Source of the DNA: Paraflavitalea devenefica
GTDB lineage: Bacteria; Bacteroidota; Bacteroidia; Chitinophagales; Chitinophagaceae
DNA length: 64,000 nt
Direction of reading: 5' to 3'
Assembly (NCBI RefSeq): GCF_011759375.1
Contig: NZ_JAARML010000002.1
Coordinates: 1,922,001 to 1,986,000, forward strand
Made by a program: the position numbers and the translations under genes. The notes beneath the pieces are model-generated. The model worked only from the letters and a program-made list of their open reading frames with translations. It was not told the origin of the DNA and searched no databases. Positions 22,396 through 31,143 of this stretch are shown here, piece after piece (position 1 is the stretch's first letter; every line of letters begins with the position of its first letter).

Positions 22396-23391
22396 CTATA
22401 CACCTATCAGATCAAATGCGTAATTATAATTGATCAGTTTTTTACCATCTATGTTTTCTTTCCAGGCGGGCTCCTGGTGACTGATATCTACCAATTGGCT
22501 TGTCTTCAGGCTTTTTAATTTTGCCTGTACAATTTGCATGCTCTTTATTTCCTCCTCACTGAATAGATCTTCCCGAAATACCAGGTCTGTAGCCGGTTCA
22601 ATGATCACCATTTCTTTATCGCCATCCCAAATCTCATATTTCAGAGTGATCACACGTTGTTCCTCAGCCATCTTAAATAAATAATCAAACTGACCGGGAA
22701 CAGGGCCCCATTGTATAGCGCGGTATTGTAATCCGCTGATGCCGGTACCTGTTTTCTTAAAATGATAAAAATCTGCATAAAACAATAGCTTGTTAATCGC
22801 AGTCTTTAAAGGCTTCAGGTTATCAGCAAAATAACGCACCATATGATAAGCCTTTTCAGGGCTTGTTTTTCTGTACCCGTTAAACTCACAGGGCATATGT
22901 ACGCCCAGCATTTTTTCCTGCATTATTTTCCAGGAGGTCTTCTCTTGTTTTAATTCAGCGATGCGTTTTAACAGCTTCTCTTTTTGCCTGTCTTTTACGG
23001 CATCGCTTAATTCTACCAGACGCAAAAATTCATCCGGATTGGCGGCCATTTGTATCAGTCGCGCATTGGTTTCGCTGGGGATATCCCCTGTTTCATATAA
23101 CCTGTACTGGTTTACACCAAAGCCCAATATCTCTGACATCGTGGTGGCGGGCAGGTCATACTGGCTACGGGTATTTTTGATCTCTTCCGTAAAGGGCAAT
23201 TTATGCTTGGCGCGGTAGGCATTATATACCTGCCCAAGATTAAGGTTACCCAATTCCTCATCTTCAAATTCTTCGCCGGAATCGGTACACCGGTAAGAAT
23301 GATAAACCACTTCAAATTGCTCTTTGCGGAATTCCAATGTTGTTTTCCCCCTTACCAATTCCATCGGCTTTCCTGTAATAGGACTTTTCAT
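22396..23391 (-). CDS. MqsA-like/Panacea (DUF4065) antitoxin
   Basis: 331-aa antitoxin of a type II toxin-antitoxin module. The N-terminal MqsA-like region (1-65, MKSPITGKPMELVRGKTTLE) keeps the spacing of a zinc ribbon but has Ser/Thr where CxxC would be. A helix-turn-helix follows (about 78-120, TTMSEILGFGVNQYRLYETG), giving DNA binding and probable autorepression. A coiled linker (about 125-150) leads to the DUF4065 or Panacea domain (about 180-300: HMVRYFADNLKPLKTAINKL, LFYADFYHFKKTGTGISGLQ, YRAIQWGPVPGQFDYLF), the hyper-promiscuous toxin-neutralising domain. It is encoded 7 bp downstream of its toxin, i.e. toxin first. It is likely to repress the palindrome-containing promoter at 23772-23802. 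Confidence 0.85.
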   Translation of the reverse strand: MKSPITGKPMELVRGKTTLEFRKEQFEVVYHSYRCTDSGEEFEDEELGNLNLGQVYNAYRAKHKLPFTEEIKNTRSQYDLPATTMSEILGFGVNQYRLYETGDIPSETNARLIQMAANPDEFLRLVELSDAVKDRQKEKLLKRIAELKQEKTSWKIMQEKMLGVHMPCEFNGYRKTSPEKAYHMVRYFADNLKPLKTAINKLLFYADFYHFKKTGTGISGLQYRAIQWGPVPGQFDYLFKMAEEQRVITLKYEIWDGDKEMVIIEPATDLVFREDLFSEEEIKSMQIVQAKLKSLKTSQLVDISHQEPAWKENIDGKKLINYNYAFDLIGV

Positions 23392-23398
23392 ACAATTA

Positions 23399-23752
23399 TT
23401 ATTTAAAGGGATAATGCATTTTATGTTCTGCGAAATGAAACGATATACATATAGTCTTTGATTCCGGATGTCCCAATTGTATCTTGATATAAACCTCCCG
23501 TCCCTTGATTACCTTACCGAATATCCACATAGCCGAAATATGATAAAGTGTATCCTGAACAGGACCTTCCGAATAGTCTTTTAATTCCAGGTCTTTCAGG
23601 ACCTGGCGCACATGTGTATAGTTGTATTCAAGGGCCAGTAACGTTTTGGTATTCTTATCATTGGTGCGGTCAGTCCTGATAATAAGACCCCAAAAGTCCA
23701 TTTTGAATTTGAAGTCCTGCAGGAATTGGATTACCTGGTTTTTCAAAGGCAT
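23399..23752 (-). CDS. MqsR-like toxin (putative mRNA interferase)
   Basis: 117-aa protein, the first gene of a two-gene module with the Panacea antitoxin. Features are consistent with MqsR/RelE-fold toxins: an initial helix (VIQFLQDFKFKMDFWGL), a central strand-helix block (TLLALEYNYTHVRQVLKDLE, LKDYSEGPVQD) and a closing sheet (MWIFGKVIKGREVYIKIQLG, ICISFHFAEHKMHYPF). The VYIKI strand corresponds to VYLKI in MqsR. MqsR cleaves mRNA at GCU; whether this protein has that specificity is unknown. Its size and pairing with an MqsA/DUF4065 protein are the strongest support. Confidence 0.75.
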   Translation of the reverse strand: MPLKNQVIQFLQDFKFKMDFWGLIIRTDRTNDKNTKTLLALEYNYTHVRQVLKDLELKDYSEGPVQDTLYHISAMWIFGKVIKGREVYIKIQLGHPESKTICISFHFAEHKMHYPFK

Positions 23753-23771
23753 ACAGCGATTGATTTCCCTA

Positions 23772-23802
23772 CAAATGTACTAAAAAGTTTAGTATATACA
23801 AA
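23772..23802 (-). promoter_or_regulatory. Promoter of the toxin-antitoxin operon
   Basis: On the minus strand a -33 TTTG (23802-23799), a 19-nt spacer and a -7 TACATTTG (23779-23772) give an exact match to the Bacteroidota consensus TTTG-N19-TAnnTTTG. The predicted start of transcription falls only about 10-15 nt before the toxin ATG. Confidence 0.75.
23778..23794. promoter_or_regulatory. Palindromic operator candidate inside the TA promoter
   Basis: TACTAAA-AAG-TTTAGTA is a perfect 7-bp inverted repeat with a 3-bp centre, occupying most of the spacer between the -33 and -7 elements. Binding here by the antitoxin HTH would block RNA polymerase. Confidence 0.65.
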
Positions 23803-23872
23803 TTTAAATACCAATTTTAAACTTTATCGTTTAATTCTGATAAATAGGTGGCCTGCATTGCCCGGGAAGTTC

Positions 23873-26137
23873 CTATTCCAGCTCTTTGAGTATTAAATCC
23901 GTCATGTCAAATCGTGGGAAATCTCCTGCATTGCTCAATAGGATGATCAGGATTTGATCGTCGGGTTGCCGCACAAACATGGAGTAATAACCAAAGTCGG
24001 TGCCCGGATGGTAAATGATGGTATGTTGTTGTGACTTCCTGAACATCTTTTTATCAATCATCCAGCCATAGCCATAACCGGCATCCCAATCGGTGTAGTC
24101 GGCGCGTGGCGTAAAGGAGGCGGCCAGCAGGCTATCGGGCAATACCGTGCCTTTATACATGGCCTCATCCCATTTCAGCAGGTCCTGCACCGTGGAGGCA
24201 ATGCCACCGGCGCCAGCCATATTCTTAATAGGATATGCCGGCTCTTTTTGTCCCATCCAATAACCGGTTGAGTTCAATACAGGCAGGCCGAACCCGGAAT
24301 GGTCCATGCCCAGCGGTTTAAAAATGCGTTCCTGCAATACCTGTCCATACGATTGTCCGGTAACCTTTTCAATGATGGCTGCCAATAGCAGGTAGCCGGA
24401 ATTGGTGTAGCTGAACCGCGTGCCTGCTGTAAATTCGGGTTGGTCGCTGCAGAAAGCAGTCACCATCTCGGGTAGTTCATACGGCTGGCTCATCAGCTTT
24501 GCGGTATAGTCGTCGTTTTTGGTATAGCTGGGAATGCCTGACGTATGGGTTAAGAGTTGTTCTATAGTCACGGCGCCATGTACATGGGAAGGAAAAAAAC
24601 GGCCAATGGAGTCCTGCAGCCGGAGTTTATTTTCACGCACCAGTTGCAGGACCAGTTGTGCGGTGAATGATTTGGAAAGCGAGCCGATCCTGTATTGGGT
24701 AGTGTCTGCGGCTGTTGCTGCTTTTTCTTTATCAGCCATGCCATAGCCTTTTACAAGGATGATTTTGCCTTTGTATTGAATAAGCGCCGATCCGTTGAAG
24801 GCGCCCATGTTATGGTAGTAACTGCAAATGGAATCAATGCGGGTGGTTACCTCTCCCCGTATCTTTCTCAGTTTTGATTCCATCTTTTCTTTCAGGCTGA
24901 AGGCGCTATTGCGGGCCTCGATCTCCCTGGCAATAGCTTCCGAATTATAATCGGCCAGCAGGATATTGTAGTCCTTCCAGAATTCAGCATTGTTGTCAGC
25001 TTGCTGCAACTCAATGAACTTATTGTTGCCCAGCGCTTCCTTACTTACAAAGGCATTGCCGGGCAGGGTATCAATCTCCGTTATAATATAATCTACCCTG
25101 ATATCCGCCGGAAAATCATAGAAGCCCCGCTTGCTTTTAAAGTTCAGTATATTGTCATTCTTCACAGACGATAAGATCCACTTGCCGCCATAGGGCCGGT
25201 AAGTAATGTCCCAGGCCTCTTTGCGTATGTCAATATTCATTCCCAGTATCTTCAGTAAGGCCCGGGTGCCTGCGTCGCCATACTTACACCAGGCCATGCC
25301 ACGCGGACTTCTTTCCATTTGTATAGACACAAAGGCGAAACTTTCCGCATCCAGTAAAAGCTGCCCTTTAAACAGGGATTCTTTGATGCCTTCTTTTTGA
25401 TCAAATAGTATCTTGTACACTTCCCGGCCATGATAGTTAATTACGCCCCGCATGGTAAACTGGTGCTTTTTAATGCCTTCTTTACTGAGCAGTTCGGAAG
25501 AGGCGATCTCCTTTACCTGGTCAAATTCATACAGGTTTTTAGGTTTCAGTCCGAGGTCAATGCCGTGGGATGCTTTTTCATCCTGTACCGATCTCATTTT
25601 CTGCAATTGGAACTGACTGGTTTTGGAGGCGGTATAACCGAAATTGTAAATGTCAAATACGGCTTCGGACAGCATAATATGTGCTGCTCCCTTTTTGGTA
25701 TCTATCCTGTAAAAGCCGCGTGTAACATGCGGGTTGGTGAAATAGTTATCCGGAATACGTTTACGGGCATTTTCCAGCAGTTCCAGCGGATGGAGGGGTT
25801 TCACCACCACTTCCTGCAGCGCTGCGGGGAGAGGCTTTAATTGTATAACGGTTGCTTTTTGTGCGGCAAGGCCGGCTACCGCCAGGCGTTGCGTAGAAAA
25901 GCCGAGATAGGAGATTTCCAGTGTATCATGGAGGGAGGCCGCATTTCCTTTTAACAGGAATTGACCGGATTGATTGGTGAGGGTGCCGGTACCTTTGATA
26001 ACAAGCCGTACTGAAGCAGATGGGAGAGGCGCATGGCGCGGATCTCTTACTTCGCCGGCAATCACCCAATGGTCGTTCTGGGCATTAATCGCATGACAGA
26101 CAGTAAATAGTACAGCAAGTAAAAATGTGACCCTCAC
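23873..26137 (-). CDS. Secreted serine hydrolase (class C beta-lactamase fold) with carboxypeptidase-regulatory-like N-domain
   Basis: 754-aa exported protein with a signal peptide (VTFLLAVLFTVCHAINAQ). Domains in order: a carboxypeptidase D regulatory-like beta-sandwich (about 24-105, VIAGEVRDPRHAPLPSASVR), a middle region (about 110-400, with LQEVVVKPLHP, resembling the DUF5686-type part of CarboxypepD-reg proteins), then a class C beta-lactamase / D-aminopeptidase-like domain. That last domain shows the SxxK motif in GSLSKSF (nucleophile Ser), the Tyr motif YTNSGYLLL and the HPGTDFGYYS box equivalent to K/HxG. Members hydrolyse D-amino-acid peptides, esters or lactams; the substrate is unknown. 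The domain combination is unusual but the reading frame is clean throughout. Confidence 0.85.
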   Translation of the reverse strand: MRVTFLLAVLFTVCHAINAQNDHWVIAGEVRDPRHAPLPSASVRLVIKGTGTLTNQSGQFLLKGNAASLHDTLEISYLGFSTQRLAVAGLAAQKATVIQLKPLPAALQEVVVKPLHPLELLENARKRIPDNYFTNPHVTRGFYRIDTKKGAAHIMLSEAVFDIYNFGYTASKTSQFQLQKMRSVQDEKASHGIDLGLKPKNLYEFDQVKEIASSELLSKEGIKKHQFTMRGVINYHGREVYKILFDQKEGIKESLFKGQLLLDAESFAFVSIQMERSPRGMAWCKYGDAGTRALLKILGMNIDIRKEAWDITYRPYGGKWILSSVKNDNILNFKSKRGFYDFPADIRVDYIITEIDTLPGNAFVSKEALGNNKFIELQQADNNAEFWKDYNILLADYNSEAIAREIEARNSAFSLKEKMESKLRKIRGEVTTRIDSICSYYHNMGAFNGSALIQYKGKIILVKGYGMADKEKAATAADTTQYRIGSLSKSFTAQLVLQLVRENKLRLQDSIGRFFPSHVHGAVTIEQLLTHTSGIPSYTKNDDYTAKLMSQPYELPEMVTAFCSDQPEFTAGTRFSYTNSGYLLLAAIIEKVTGQSYGQVLQERIFKPLGMDHSGFGLPVLNSTGYWMGQKEPAYPIKNMAGAGGIASTVQDLLKWDEAMYKGTVLPDSLLAASFTPRADYTDWDAGYGYGWMIDKKMFRKSQQHTIIYHPGTDFGYYSMFVRQPDDQILIILLSNAGDFPRFDMTDLILKELE

Positions 26138-26627
26138 TATTTATTTTTTGCTAAAAGTAGTGGGCAGGATGTTAACTATATTGTAAAGTGCGGTTAACCG
26201 GGAGAGGTGTAAAGAATTGGCTTTCCGGGAGCATAAAGCAATCGTGTCAGATACCCGAATCCGGTCATTTTTCGTTGCCGCCCCAGTGTATGGTAGTCTT
26301 TATATCTCCTCCGGAATAGCAGTTATAATAAATTAGTCATGAATTGTTATTAGTCCGGAGTTTATGCAGTAATTTTATTTAGCTATATCTTATAGTATAC
26401 AAAGAACGGCCTCCTTACCTTTTTTACTTCATTTAATTTGGTACCGTAAACCAACTCCTTTTTGGCGTAACACCACACAGCTCCCCACCAACCCACAGGT
26501 TAATGTTACTGGCAGTAGTATGTCTGCCCAAGATATCTATGCGCCCAAACAGTCAGGCGTGGGGTATCCGGCATGCAGTATTTGCAGGAAATCACTTTTA
26601 CTCTACAAAATCCTTCTTATGGTAGCA
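26138..26627. other. Intergenic region between divergent secreted-protein genes
   Basis: About 490 bp between the starts of two exported-protein genes. It contains a long imperfect inverted repeat (CTCCGGA near 26309 against TCCGGAG near 26355) and no gene I can support. Promoters for both genes must lie here, but I see no strict TTTG/TAnnTTTG pair. Confidence 0.5.
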
Positions 26628-28280
26628 ATGAAATTCAACGTCACTATGTTTTTTTTAATGGTATTTATGGCAGGGGCTGCGCAGGTGCCCTTTACGTCAG
26701 GTAATATTGTAGTATACCGCGTGGGCACGGCGGGCTCAGCATTAACCAGTGCTGCAACGCCGGTATTTTTAGATGAATATACACCGGCCGGCGTACTGGT
26801 CCAGTCGGTTGCCATGCCGGTAGCCGTGAGTGGCTCCAACCAGGTGTTAACCGGAGCCGGTACTGCCGGCACGGAAGGGATTATGACCTTATCGGCTGAT
26901 GGCCAGTACCTGGTGGTTCCCGGTTATAATGCCGCCGTGGGAACAGCCACCCTAACCGCTACAACGAGTGCAGCCGTTCCAAGGACCATCGGATTGGTTA
27001 AGTATGACGCCACCATCAATACCACTACCGCGCTCACCGATCTTTCTTCTGCAGGTTCTGTAAGGTCTGCGGTATCAGACGATGGTACTGGCGTGTGGGC
27101 TTGCGGAAATGGAACGGCTGGTGGTACCGGGGGCGTACGGTATGCTCCATTGGGCGCTACTACCTCTACCCGGTTGAGTACCGGTGGCCCGGGAGCGCTT
27201 CGCGCTCTTAACATTACAAGTGGTCAATTATATGTAGCCGGCAATACCAGCACTCCAAAATTGGGAGTGATAGGTACCGGCATGCCAACCACAAGCGGGC
27301 AAACGGTCTCCGGTCTGCCCGGTTTTCCCACAGGCGGAACCCCGGGACAGTTTATTTTTGCAGACCTGGATGCGGGCGTAGCCGGACCAGATGTACTTTA
27401 CGTAGCGGATGACAACGCTGGCATTCAAAAATATTCTCATGTTGGTGGAAGCTGGACTTTAAATGGAACTGTTGGTACCGGTACTGATGATTATAGGGGC
27501 ATGGCTATCAAGGTTTCCGGAACTACCGTTACCTTATACACCATGAGAATAGGTCTCAACAGTGCTGCCAACGGCGGTGGCGAGTTCGTTACACTTACCG
27601 ATGCCAGCGGGTTCAATGGCGCTTTTGCAGGAACGCCTACTGTATTGGCTACCGCTGTCACCAACAATACCTCTTTCAGAGGGGTAGCCCTGGCGCCACA
27701 GGCGTTGGCCGTTACGCCTGTTAAATTGATGACCTTCACAGCCCGCGCCATCAACAAAGATGTACGGATGGCCTGGTCCACAGCATCCGCCATCAACTTC
27801 AGCCATTTCGAAGTGGAACGGTCTGCGAATGGGAGCACATTTACCGTTGCCGGCAGGGTTAATGTCCGGTCCACCAATAATAATACTGTTGACTATACCT
27901 TTACGGATGCAGGCAGTATGAATACCAACATGTCAAACGGCATACTCCACTATCGTTTAAAAATGGTAGATATAGACGGCAGGTTTGAATACTCAAAGAT
28001 CATTGCTGTATTCATGAACGAAAAAAAGACCGGCTTGATCAATGCTTACCCGGCCCCCTTCACTAATAAAGTATGGGTGAAAGTAGGATTAATAAGCGCG
28101 GGCCATGTACACTTATCGGTTACTGATCTTGGGGGAAGGGTCATAAAGTCAATGCAGCTATTGCTGCCGGCAGGAGAAAATACGGTTTCAGTGGATGAAC
28201 TGGGTAGTTTGCCCAAAGGAACCTACCTGCTGCGGGTAACTATTGATGATAAAATAACTTCGATGAAACTCATGAAATAA
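26628..28280 (+). CDS. Secreted beta-propeller-like protein with T9SS sorting domain
   Basis: 550-aa exported protein. The ATG at 26628 begins a clean signal peptide (MKFNVTMFFLMVFMAGAAQ); an in-frame start at 26520 adds 36 non-signal residues. The mature part is rich in Gly, Thr and Ser and contains repeated strand motifs such as LTLSADGQYLVVPGYNA-like, AVSDDGTGVWACGNG, VLYVADDNAGIQKYS and GMAIKVSGTTVTLYTM, consistent with a seven-bladed propeller. From about residue 400 there is VTPVKLMTFTARAINKDVRM followed by the linker and type IX sorting domain (INAYPAPFTNKVWVKV ... LPKGTYLLRVTIDDKI ... SMKLMK). It is secreted or surface-exposed; the function is unknown. A bidirectional terminator follows. 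Confidence 0.82.
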   Translation: MKFNVTMFFLMVFMAGAAQVPFTSGNIVVYRVGTAGSALTSAATPVFLDEYTPAGVLVQSVAMPVAVSGSNQVLTGAGTAGTEGIMTLSADGQYLVVPGYNAAVGTATLTATTSAAVPRTIGLVKYDATINTTTALTDLSSAGSVRSAVSDDGTGVWACGNGTAGGTGGVRYAPLGATTSTRLSTGGPGALRALNITSGQLYVAGNTSTPKLGVIGTGMPTTSGQTVSGLPGFPTGGTPGQFIFADLDAGVAGPDVLYVADDNAGIQKYSHVGGSWTLNGTVGTGTDDYRGMAIKVSGTTVTLYTMRIGLNSAANGGGEFVTLTDASGFNGAFAGTPTVLATAVTNNTSFRGVALAPQALAVTPVKLMTFTARAINKDVRMAWSTASAINFSHFEVERSANGSTFTVAGRVNVRSTNNNTVDYTFTDAGSMNTNMSNGILHYRLKMVDIDGRFEYSKIIAVFMNEKKTGLINAYPAPFTNKVWVKVGLISAGHVHLSVTDLGGRVIKSMQLLLPAGENTVSVDELGSLPKGTYLLRVTIDDKITSMKLMK

Positions 28281-28303
28281 CCCTTTCACAGGATGGCATA
28301 TAA

Positions 28304-28337
28304 AAAGGGTTATCCCGCTTATATAGGATAACCCTTT
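28304..28337. terminator. Bidirectional Rho-independent terminator
   Basis: AAAGGGTTATCC (28304-28315) pairs perfectly with GGATAACCCTTT (28326-28337), with A residues before and T residues after. It separates the convergent T9SS gene and the small secreted protein gene. Confidence 0.85.
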
Positions 28338-28362
28338 ATTTGTTGACCTGTTTTATACCCTT

Positions 28363-28746
28363 TTAATTCTTCAACTCAACTCCGGTATTGAGGATCTCTA
28401 TAGAGAGGTCTTCAAACTGCAGCAGAGCATTATCAATGAGGTTCTTAATATAAGTGTTCTCGTCATCTACCATGGGTAATCCAGGGAATGCTCCTCCAGG
28501 TCCATAAATTTCACTGGGGTCAACACAAATAGCACATAAGTTTGTCGCACCCGGACAGGAAGGGGGCGGGCTTACTGTTAATGTGAAATTTACCGGGTCA
28601 TGTTCATTGCCTGGCGCTGCGGTGTAATCGTACCATACACAAGTTAAGAGTGCCTTGCTCTTTGCTTCGGCAGTGCGAAAAGCGAAGGAGGTGCCAATGG
28701 CCAGCAATAGCACAATGGCTGAGATACCGATTTTGAAATGCTTCAT
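28363..28746 (-). CDS. Small secreted Cys-containing protein (DUF6520-like, tentative)
   Basis: 127-aa exported protein; the ATG at 28746 begins a standard signal (MKHFKIGISAIVLLLAIGTSFAF). The mature part is short (about 100 aa) with four Cys: one in LLTCVWYDY, one in PPPSCPG and two in NLCAICVD, which could form two disulfides. It is rich in Asp/Asn/Pro and ends in a helical segment (NLIDNALLQFEDLSIEIL). The pattern, a short FAF/AFxT-type signal plus a few Cys next to a MauE-like gene, resembles DUF6520-type proteins, but I cannot confirm this. It is encoded about 110 bp after the MauE-like gene on the same strand. A role as substrate or partner of the MauE-like protein is inference. Confidence 0.6.
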   Translation of the reverse strand: MKHFKIGISAIVLLLAIGTSFAFRTAEAKSKALLTCVWYDYTAAPGNEHDPVNFTLTVSPPPSCPGATNLCAICVDPSEIYGPGGAFPGLPMVDDENTYIKNLIDNALLQFEDLSIEILNTGVELKN

Positions 28747-28856
28747 AACTTGAAGATTATTGATTAAAAAATGGCCTGCGTGTTTACAGGAGCAGGCTTT
28801 CCCTGTTTGTAACATTTTTATAACTCCGTTAATGATCTTCAGGATTGGTTATAGTA

Positions 28857-29402
28857 CTACGGGTTTGCCGGACCGTGTTGTTGCTTGTGTGTAATGTAAA
28901 GGGCCCGTATCGTTATGAGCAGGAAAAAGGCATTCAGGAACAGGTGTTGTTTCCAGGATAGCTGGGTAATTACCCCGCCGCAGGAACAAGGCAGCATGCT
29001 TCCGTATTTGACCAGGATATAAATAATGTAGCCGGTAAACAAGGTCAGTAAAAGCAGGGAAGCATAATAGCCGGCTGTTTTTGTTTTGTCAAAAAGCAAT
29101 AATAAACAGATCAGTATTTCGGCTACAGGAATGATATAAGCCAGTTCAGTTACATAAGGGCGCAATACAGGTGATTTGAACATGGCATCCCGGAAAGCCG
29201 TTACATCAATGAGCTTCACTTCTTCCCAGGTGAAAGGAGGCGTGTAGGTGATAGGGTTCAATTTACTAAAGGCGGTATAAGCAAACAGGAAGATAAGAAG
29301 GTGCCTGACTTTTATGTACTTGCTTACCTGGTTACAGATAGCAGTGAAAAAAACACTTGCATACATTTTGGCAGCGGCTTTCGGCCGGATTGTGTTTTCC
29401 AT
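28857..29402 (-). CDS. MauE/DoxX-like redox-associated membrane protein
   Basis: 181-aa membrane protein with four predicted helices (about 31-45, 85-105, 108-130 and 150-170). The vicinal Cys pair in the LPCSCGG motif (about 138-144) matches MauE, which is required for disulfide formation in methylamine dehydrogenase; related proteins act as membrane redox partners like VKOR/DsbB. The N-terminal 25 residues are cytoplasmic and charged. It is followed by the small Cys-bearing secreted protein gene, a natural candidate client for oxidation. No MauD or thioredoxin gene is visible in the window. Confidence 0.78.
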   Translation of the reverse strand: MENTIRPKAAAKMYASVFFTAICNQVSKYIKVRHLLIFLFAYTAFSKLNPITYTPPFTWEEVKLIDVTAFRDAMFKSPVLRPYVTELAYIIPVAEILICLLLLFDKTKTAGYYASLLLLTLFTGYIIYILVKYGSMLPCSCGGVITQLSWKQHLFLNAFFLLITIRALYITHKQQHGPANP

Positions 29403-29608
29403 AAAATGAGCGGATAATGAAGTGGGAGAATCTGTCTTACCAAAGGTAACACCGGATTGTAATCAAACGCATCAATTTTTCACTGCTTTCACTTAATTTA
29501 TGTGGTTTTCTCAAAAGAGCCTATAGACTAACTCTTATTGTGACCTGTTCTCAACGCATTTCCATTTTTTGTGGCGTGCTTTGCGTAAGAAACTAATCAT
29601 AGAAAGTA

Positions 29609-31108
29609 TTATTCCTTCACCTGTTGAAACGCATCGCCCAAATAATCAGTAATATCAGAAGCAATGAGGGATTCCTGGGAAGAGTAGGAGACAGCGAGAT
29701 CGCCGGCCAGGCCATGCAGGTATACACCAGCTATGGCTGCCTGTGCAGCAGTATAGCCCTGTGCAGCCAAACCAGTAATGATGCCTGTTAGTACATCGCC
29801 ACTGCCACCGGTAGCCATACCGGGATTGCCGGTGCTGTTGAAATAAGCCAGTCCTTCCGGCGTGGCTACGAGGGTATAACGGTCTTTTAATACAATCACG
29901 ATCTTAAAGGCGGCGGCTTTTTTCAGCGCCAGTTGTATGCGTTCAAAATCATTGGCCGCTTTGCCAAATAAGCGCTCAAACTCTTTGGGGTGGGGCGTGA
30001 GGATGGTATCCGGAGGCAACTGCTCCAGTAATTGCTGGTGCTGTGCGAGTACATTTAAGGCATCGGCATCCAATACCAGTGCATGCCTGCATTGCTGAAA
30101 GATACTTTCCAGTAATGGCTTGTGTGTAGCATGCTGACCCAAACCCGGACCAACGCCTATCACATCATACTTGTCCATCTCCACTGCCAGCTCCACATAT
30201 TCCTTACCGGCTGTATAAGTCATGGCTTCGGGTACAGCTATCTGCATGATCGTATAACCAACGGCGGGAATGTGCATCGTGAGTTTACCTGCGCCGCTGC
30301 GCAGGCAGGCTTTGGCGCTAAGTGTAGCGGCGCCCATCATGCCCTGGCTGCCTGCTACCATCGCTGCATGGCCATAACTGCCTTTATGGGAAAATGGCTT
30401 GCGTGGTTGGAGGATGGACTGTACCAGTGATTTGTCTATCCAGTGGTGGGCAGGGGGATGTTTTTCCGGGAAAGCGGGATGCAGGCCGATATCCAGTATA
30501 TGCAGCACACCAATGAAAGGAGCATTCTCTGCTACCAGGAAAGCGGGCTTATAACATTGAAAGCTCAGGGTATGGGTAGCAGTGATCACCGTATTGCCGG
30601 CCGAAGAGCTGTCTACCATCAGTCCCGAAGGGATATCAATGGCAATCACTTCCCCGCCGCTTTGGTTGATATGCTTCACCACGGAGGCGGTTAATCCTTC
30701 CAGCGGCCTGTTGAGCCCCGAACCCAGCAGGGCGTCTATCACAATATCGCCGGCCGTGAGTACCGGGATGCCTTCTTCAGAAGAAATGAATTTAATCGTG
30801 GCATTGGAGTCATGCAGGCGGGCCAGGTTGGTCTGGAAATCATCGGTGCCTTTGTGGCCAAATTCAAGGATATAAACAGTAACGGTATGATCGCTTGCTG
30901 CCAGTAACCGGGCAATGGCCAGTCCATCGCCCCCATTATTACCCTTGCCGCAAAAAATAACAAAGCCGGCTTCGGTATTCCGGTATTTCAGCAACCATTG
31001 ATAGCAGGCCAGTGAGGCCCGCTCCATAAGATCAATAGAGGCGATAGGCTCGTGCAGGATGGTATATTCATCCCAGGCGCGTATATCGGTAGCGGAGAAA
31101 ATGTACAT
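29609..31108 (-). CDS. nnr: Bifunctional NAD(P)H-hydrate epimerase / ADP-dependent dehydratase
   Basis: Repairs damaged NAD(P)HX. The N-terminal YjeF epimerase domain (about 1-215) has FCGKGNNGGDGLAIARLL near residue 52 and DALLGSGLNRPLEG. The C-terminal ribokinase-like dehydratase domain (about 225-499) has SHKGSYGHAAMVAGSQGMMG, VGPGLGQH, LVLDADALN, LTPHPKEFERL and NPGMATGGSGDVLTGIITGL, the last with the catalytic GSGD. Length of 499 aa and domain order match E. coli Nnr. Housekeeping; the gene stands about 35 bp downstream of the serine hydrolase gene on the same strand, so the two may be co-transcribed. The N-terminal ATG at 31108 is well placed. Confidence 0.95.
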   Translation of the reverse strand: MYIFSATDIRAWDEYTILHEPIASIDLMERASLACYQWLLKYRNTEAGFVIFCGKGNNGGDGLAIARLLAASDHTVTVYILEFGHKGTDDFQTNLARLHDSNATIKFISSEEGIPVLTAGDIVIDALLGSGLNRPLEGLTASVVKHINQSGGEVIAIDIPSGLMVDSSSAGNTVITATHTLSFQCYKPAFLVAENAPFIGVLHILDIGLHPAFPEKHPPAHHWIDKSLVQSILQPRKPFSHKGSYGHAAMVAGSQGMMGAATLSAKACLRSGAGKLTMHIPAVGYTIMQIAVPEAMTYTAGKEYVELAVEMDKYDVIGVGPGLGQHATHKPLLESIFQQCRHALVLDADALNVLAQHQQLLEQLPPDTILTPHPKEFERLFGKAANDFERIQLALKKAAAFKIVIVLKDRYTLVATPEGLAYFNSTGNPGMATGGSGDVLTGIITGLAAQGYTAAQAAIAGVYLHGLAGDLAVSYSSQESLIASDITDYLGDAFQQVKE

Positions 31109-31143
31109 GGCTAAATAATGAGTAGGCTAATATACGCCACTCA

